Assembly (NCBI RefSeq): GCF_034263275.1
Contig: NZ_CP139559.1
Coordinates: 3,782,001 to 3,846,000, forward strand
Source: Mucilaginibacter sp. cycad4
Lineage (GTDB): Bacteria > Bacteroidota > Bacteroidia > Sphingobacteriales > Sphingobacteriaceae
DNA length: 64,000 nucleotides
Reading direction: 5' to 3'
The first letter of the stretch is position 1. Each line of letters starts with the position of its first letter. The notes beneath the pieces are model-generated. The model ran no database searches and was not told the DNA's origin. It worked only from the letters and a program-made list of their open reading frames with translations. The translations under genes were made by a program, and so were the position numbers. Shown here piece after piece: positions 61,758-64,000 of this stretch.

Positions 61758-61792
61758 TAGCTTTAAGCCTTGTGCGTTTTGCTTTGAGCTTT
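61758..61792. repeat. degenerate 7-bp-period repeat, copy D (inverted)
   Basis: On the minus strand five heptads AAAGCTC, AAAGCAA, AACGCAC, AAGGCTT, AAAGCTA. It lies between the receptor upstream region and the end of fbp. Confidence 0.6.
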
Positions 61793-61796
61793 ATAA

Positions 61797-62840
61797 TTAA
61801 ATAACCTGTTTATGCTGGATTATAGATGGATGCTGCGGAGAAAAGGCCAGCATAAAATCCTCAGCCCGCTTCACCATGTTTTCCGACCCGATAAAAATAG
61901 CCGAACGCTGATGTAGTTCATTAACATCAAGGTCGAGGATCCGCTCAAAACCTGTAGATGCCATACCGCCGGCCTGCTCAACAATAAAGGCCATCGGGTT
62001 ACATTCATATACCAGTCTCAGTTTTCCGTTTGGATACTGTGAGGTAGTTGGATATAAAAAGATACCGCCTTTAATCAGGTTACGATGAATATCCGCAATC
62101 ATTGATCCGGTATACCTTGAAGTATACGGTCGGCTGGTAGTCACATCTTCAACCTGGCAATATTTAATGTATTTTTTTACCCCCAATGGGAAATGGGTAT
62201 AATACCCTTCATTTATTGAATAGATATAGCCATCCTTAGGCATTCTAATATCGGGGTGCGACAAGCAAAACTCCCCTATCGATGGGTCGAGCGTAAAACC
62301 GTTAACCCCTTTGCCTGTGGTATATACCATCATGGTTGATGAACCATAGATCACATAACCTGCTGCAACCTGCTCAGTTCCTTTCTGCAGCACATCTTCA
62401 AGATTGGCGGTACCTTGGTTAGATTTACGGCGATAAATAGAAAATATGGTACCCACACTTACATTTACATCAATATTTGACGAGCCATCCAGCGGATCAA
62501 TAGCCACAATATATTTGGCATGTTTTGAGATCTCTGATTCAATCAGGATATGCTCGTCATTTTCTTCAGAGGCAACAACACAGCACTCACCTCCGCTGCG
62601 TAACGCCGAAATGAATTGCTCATTGGCATAAACATCCATCTTTTTCTGCCGTTCACCATGCGAATTTACCGAGTCGGTTTCGCCGATGATATCAATAAGC
62701 CCGGCTTTGCTGATCTCGCGGTTTACAATTTTAGCGGCAATACCTATATCCCGTAAAAGCCTTGACAGCTCGCCTTTGGCAAACGGGAAATCTGCCTGTT
62801 TCTCTATAATAAATTGTCCTAACGTTTTTACTCTTTTCAT
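61797..62840 (-). CDS. fbp: class I fructose-1,6-bisphosphatase
   Basis: 347 residues, the usual length. It hydrolyses fructose-1,6-bisphosphate in gluconeogenesis. Visible motifs: ASEENDEHI, the metal and phosphate site IDPLDGSSNIDVNVSVGTIF, GYVIYGSSTMMVYTTG, and the C-terminal KLRLVYECNPMAFIVEQAGG. No link to the neighbouring receptor gene apart from strand. The fbp upstream region is shared with the divergent alcohol dehydrogenase gene. Confidence 0.95.
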   Translation of the reverse strand: MKRVKTLGQFIIEKQADFPFAKGELSRLLRDIGIAAKIVNREISKAGLIDIIGETDSVNSHGERQKKMDVYANEQFISALRSGGECCVVASEENDEHILIESEISKHAKYIVAIDPLDGSSNIDVNVSVGTIFSIYRRKSNQGTANLEDVLQKGTEQVAAGYVIYGSSTMMVYTTGKGVNGFTLDPSIGEFCLSHPDIRMPKDGYIYSINEGYYTHFPLGVKKYIKYCQVEDVTTSRPYTSRYTGSMIADIHRNLIKGGIFLYPTTSQYPNGKLRLVYECNPMAFIVEQAGGMASTGFERILDLDVNELHQRSAIFIGSENMVKRAEDFMLAFSPQHPSIIQHKQVI

Positions 62841-63254
62841 GGAAATGTATATTTATTGATTAACAGAAATATTAAAAAGTACCGGATCTGGCCGGCTGGT
62901 TTATAACTATAATGTGGTGATTTAATTAAGGATGAATAAAAGCACTTTTATCTATTCAATAGCTAAAAGTTCGCCCTATCTCCTCATAATCACCTTTTTG
63001 CTAAGTTACCAGGCTTTCATTATCGAACTGTCCCGACCCGTCTCCCTTTATTTTAGTGTTTATTTGCTACCGTTACAGCCTATAAATTCAGTTACAAGCA
63101 TATAATATCATAATAGCTTACCAGCCGGCATCCCATTTGATAATATCGTACAATAATTGGATAACGGTTGGGTAAAAACGGGGAGCGGCATTATCCATCT
63201 TTGTTTTATATCAAAACCAATTAACTAAGGCCTGTTATTATTATATATAAGTAT
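62841..63254. other. divergent intergenic region fbp / alcohol dehydrogenase
   Basis: 414 bases, AT-rich, without an exact TAnnTTTG box on either strand. No repeats or small gene were seen. Confidence 0.5.
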
Positions 63255-64000
63255 ATGCCGCAAACTGAACATCCTTATCGCGACATCACTATCCGGTTTC
63301 CGGGGCAGGTAATTGTTGGCAAAAATTCGCTTTTGAAGTTAACCGGCGAGGTTGTTAACAGCGGGTATAAATCAGCTTTGATCATTACCATCAGCCCATT
63401 GTTAGGAAAGCTTGAACCGCTTTTAGCTCAGCTTAAAGAAGCGGAAGTTGCTGTTCACATTGATACCTCAATAGTACGGGAACCTTCATTTAAAGATTTT
63501 GAAGACCTGCTTGCATCTGTAAAACATATTGCGGCTGATGTTATAATAGGCATAGGCGGTGGCAGCGTGCTTGACGTAGCCAAACTGATAGCTGCACAGA
63601 TCAATAATGATCAAACCCTGGCAGAGATAACCGGTATTGGCCTGCTTAAAAACCGTACTAAAAAACTGATCTGCGTACCTACAACGGCGGGTACCGGCAG
63701 CGAGGCATCACCTAATGCCATATTGATAGATGATACTGATAATCAGAAAAAAGGTATTATCAGCCCATACCTGGTTCCGGATGCGGTGATCATTGATCCG
63801 GCTTTGATGATCAGTTTGCCGGCAGAGGTTACCGCAGCAACAGGTCTTGATGCCTTGACACATTGCCTTGAAGCTTATACCAACTTATATGCACATCCTT
63901 TTATTGATGTGTATGCGCTTGAGGGGATCAGGCTTATAGCCGCTAATTTGGTTAGAGCGGTAAACGACGGTACTGATGAGGACGCCCGTACACAATTAGC
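63255..64000 (+). CDS. iron-containing alcohol dehydrogenase family protein, 3' end cut
   Basis: I translated 248 residues from ATG 63255 to the window end; the usual length is about 380. Motifs in order: ADVIIGIGGGSVLDVAK (cofactor binding, GGGS), CVPTTAGTGSEASPNA, and ATGLDALTHCLEAYTN with the first metal-binding Asp and His region. Family members reduce or oxidise alcohols and aldehydes with NAD(P). The rest lies outside the window. Substrate unknown; lactaldehyde or 1,3-propanediol types are possible. Confidence 0.9.
   Translation, partial: MPQTEHPYRDITIRFPGQVIVGKNSLLKLTGEVVNSGYKSALIITISPLLGKLEPLLAQLKEAEVAVHIDTSIVREPSFKDFEDLLASVKHIAADVIIGIGGGSVLDVAKLIAAQINNDQTLAEITGIGLLKNRTKKLICVPTTAGTGSEASPNAILIDDTDNQKKGIISPYLVPDAVIIDPALMISLPAEVTAATGLDALTHCLEAYTNLYAHPFIDVYALEGIRLIAANLVRAVNDGTDEDARTQL

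Noticed and set aside
61577..61796. Cobalamin riboswitch ahead of the TonB receptor
   Set aside because: The conserved B12-box and P3-P6 core sequences are absent.

Overview
The window is chromosomal DNA of a polysaccharide-degrading Bacteroidota, most likely a Sphingobacteriaceae member such as Mucilaginibacter or Pedobacter. The grounds are three SusC/SusD pairs, a hybrid two-component PUL regulator, many secreted glycoside hydrolases, promoters with the Bacteroidota -7 box TAnnTTTG, A-rich rather than Shine-Dalgarno start regions, and a small Hc1-type histone-like gene. The genus is an inference. Nearly all genes lie on the minus strand; only the two GH127/GH146 genes, the histone-like gene and the last, cut gene read rightward.

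Region 1 (1-21.7 kb) is the most striking. It holds all four steps of trans-4-hydroxy-L-proline catabolism: hydroxyproline 2-epimerase, FAD-dependent D-hydroxyproline oxidase/dehydrogenase, DapA-family pyrroline-hydroxycarboxylate deaminase and alpha-ketoglutarate-semialdehyde dehydrogenase. These are interleaved with a SusC/SusD pair, an AraC regulator, a DUF885 putative metallopeptidase, an APC amino-acid permease and a GH27 alpha-galactosidase. Divergently transcribed are two beta-L-arabinofuranosidase-family enzymes (GH146-like and GH127). Plant extensins and arabinogalactan proteins carry Hyp-linked beta-L-arabinofuranosides and Ser-linked alpha-galactose on a Hyp-rich backbone, so the cluster reads as a candidate locus that consumes both glycan and backbone of hydroxyproline-rich glycoproteins.

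Region 2 (22-39 kb) is a classical PUL: GH35, GH2, a GH30 of the endo-beta-1,6-galactanase-like type, a lipoprotein GH5 with a C-terminal ricin/CBM13 domain, SusD, SusC and a 1396-residue hybrid two-component regulator. Its enzymes fit beta-1,6-galactan side chains of type II arabinogalactan, which would extend the theme of Region 1. Intrinsic terminators follow SusD and GH5 inside the PUL.

Region 3 (39-52 kb) is mixed: IPP isomerase, a bestrophin-like channel, an enzyme-less SusC/SusD pair, a TlpA-like thioredoxin preceded by a clear SAM-I riboswitch, a nagB-like/nagA pair, and a three-gene AraC mini-regulon (PEP mutase-family enzyme, NTF2-like protein, AraC regulator) whose promoters share an 18-bp motif at identical spacing.

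Region 4 (52-64 kb) holds a double-module GH43, a single GH43, an HGSNAT-like acetyltransferase translationally coupled to a GH89 alpha-N-acetylglucosaminidase, a metal-type TonB receptor with candidate operators, class I fructose-1,6-bisphosphatase and the beginning of an iron-containing alcohol dehydrogenase. Dispersed repeats include a degenerate 7-bp-period element at four intergenic sites and several large inverted repeats. No tRNA, rRNA, CRISPR, IS element or prophage was seen.
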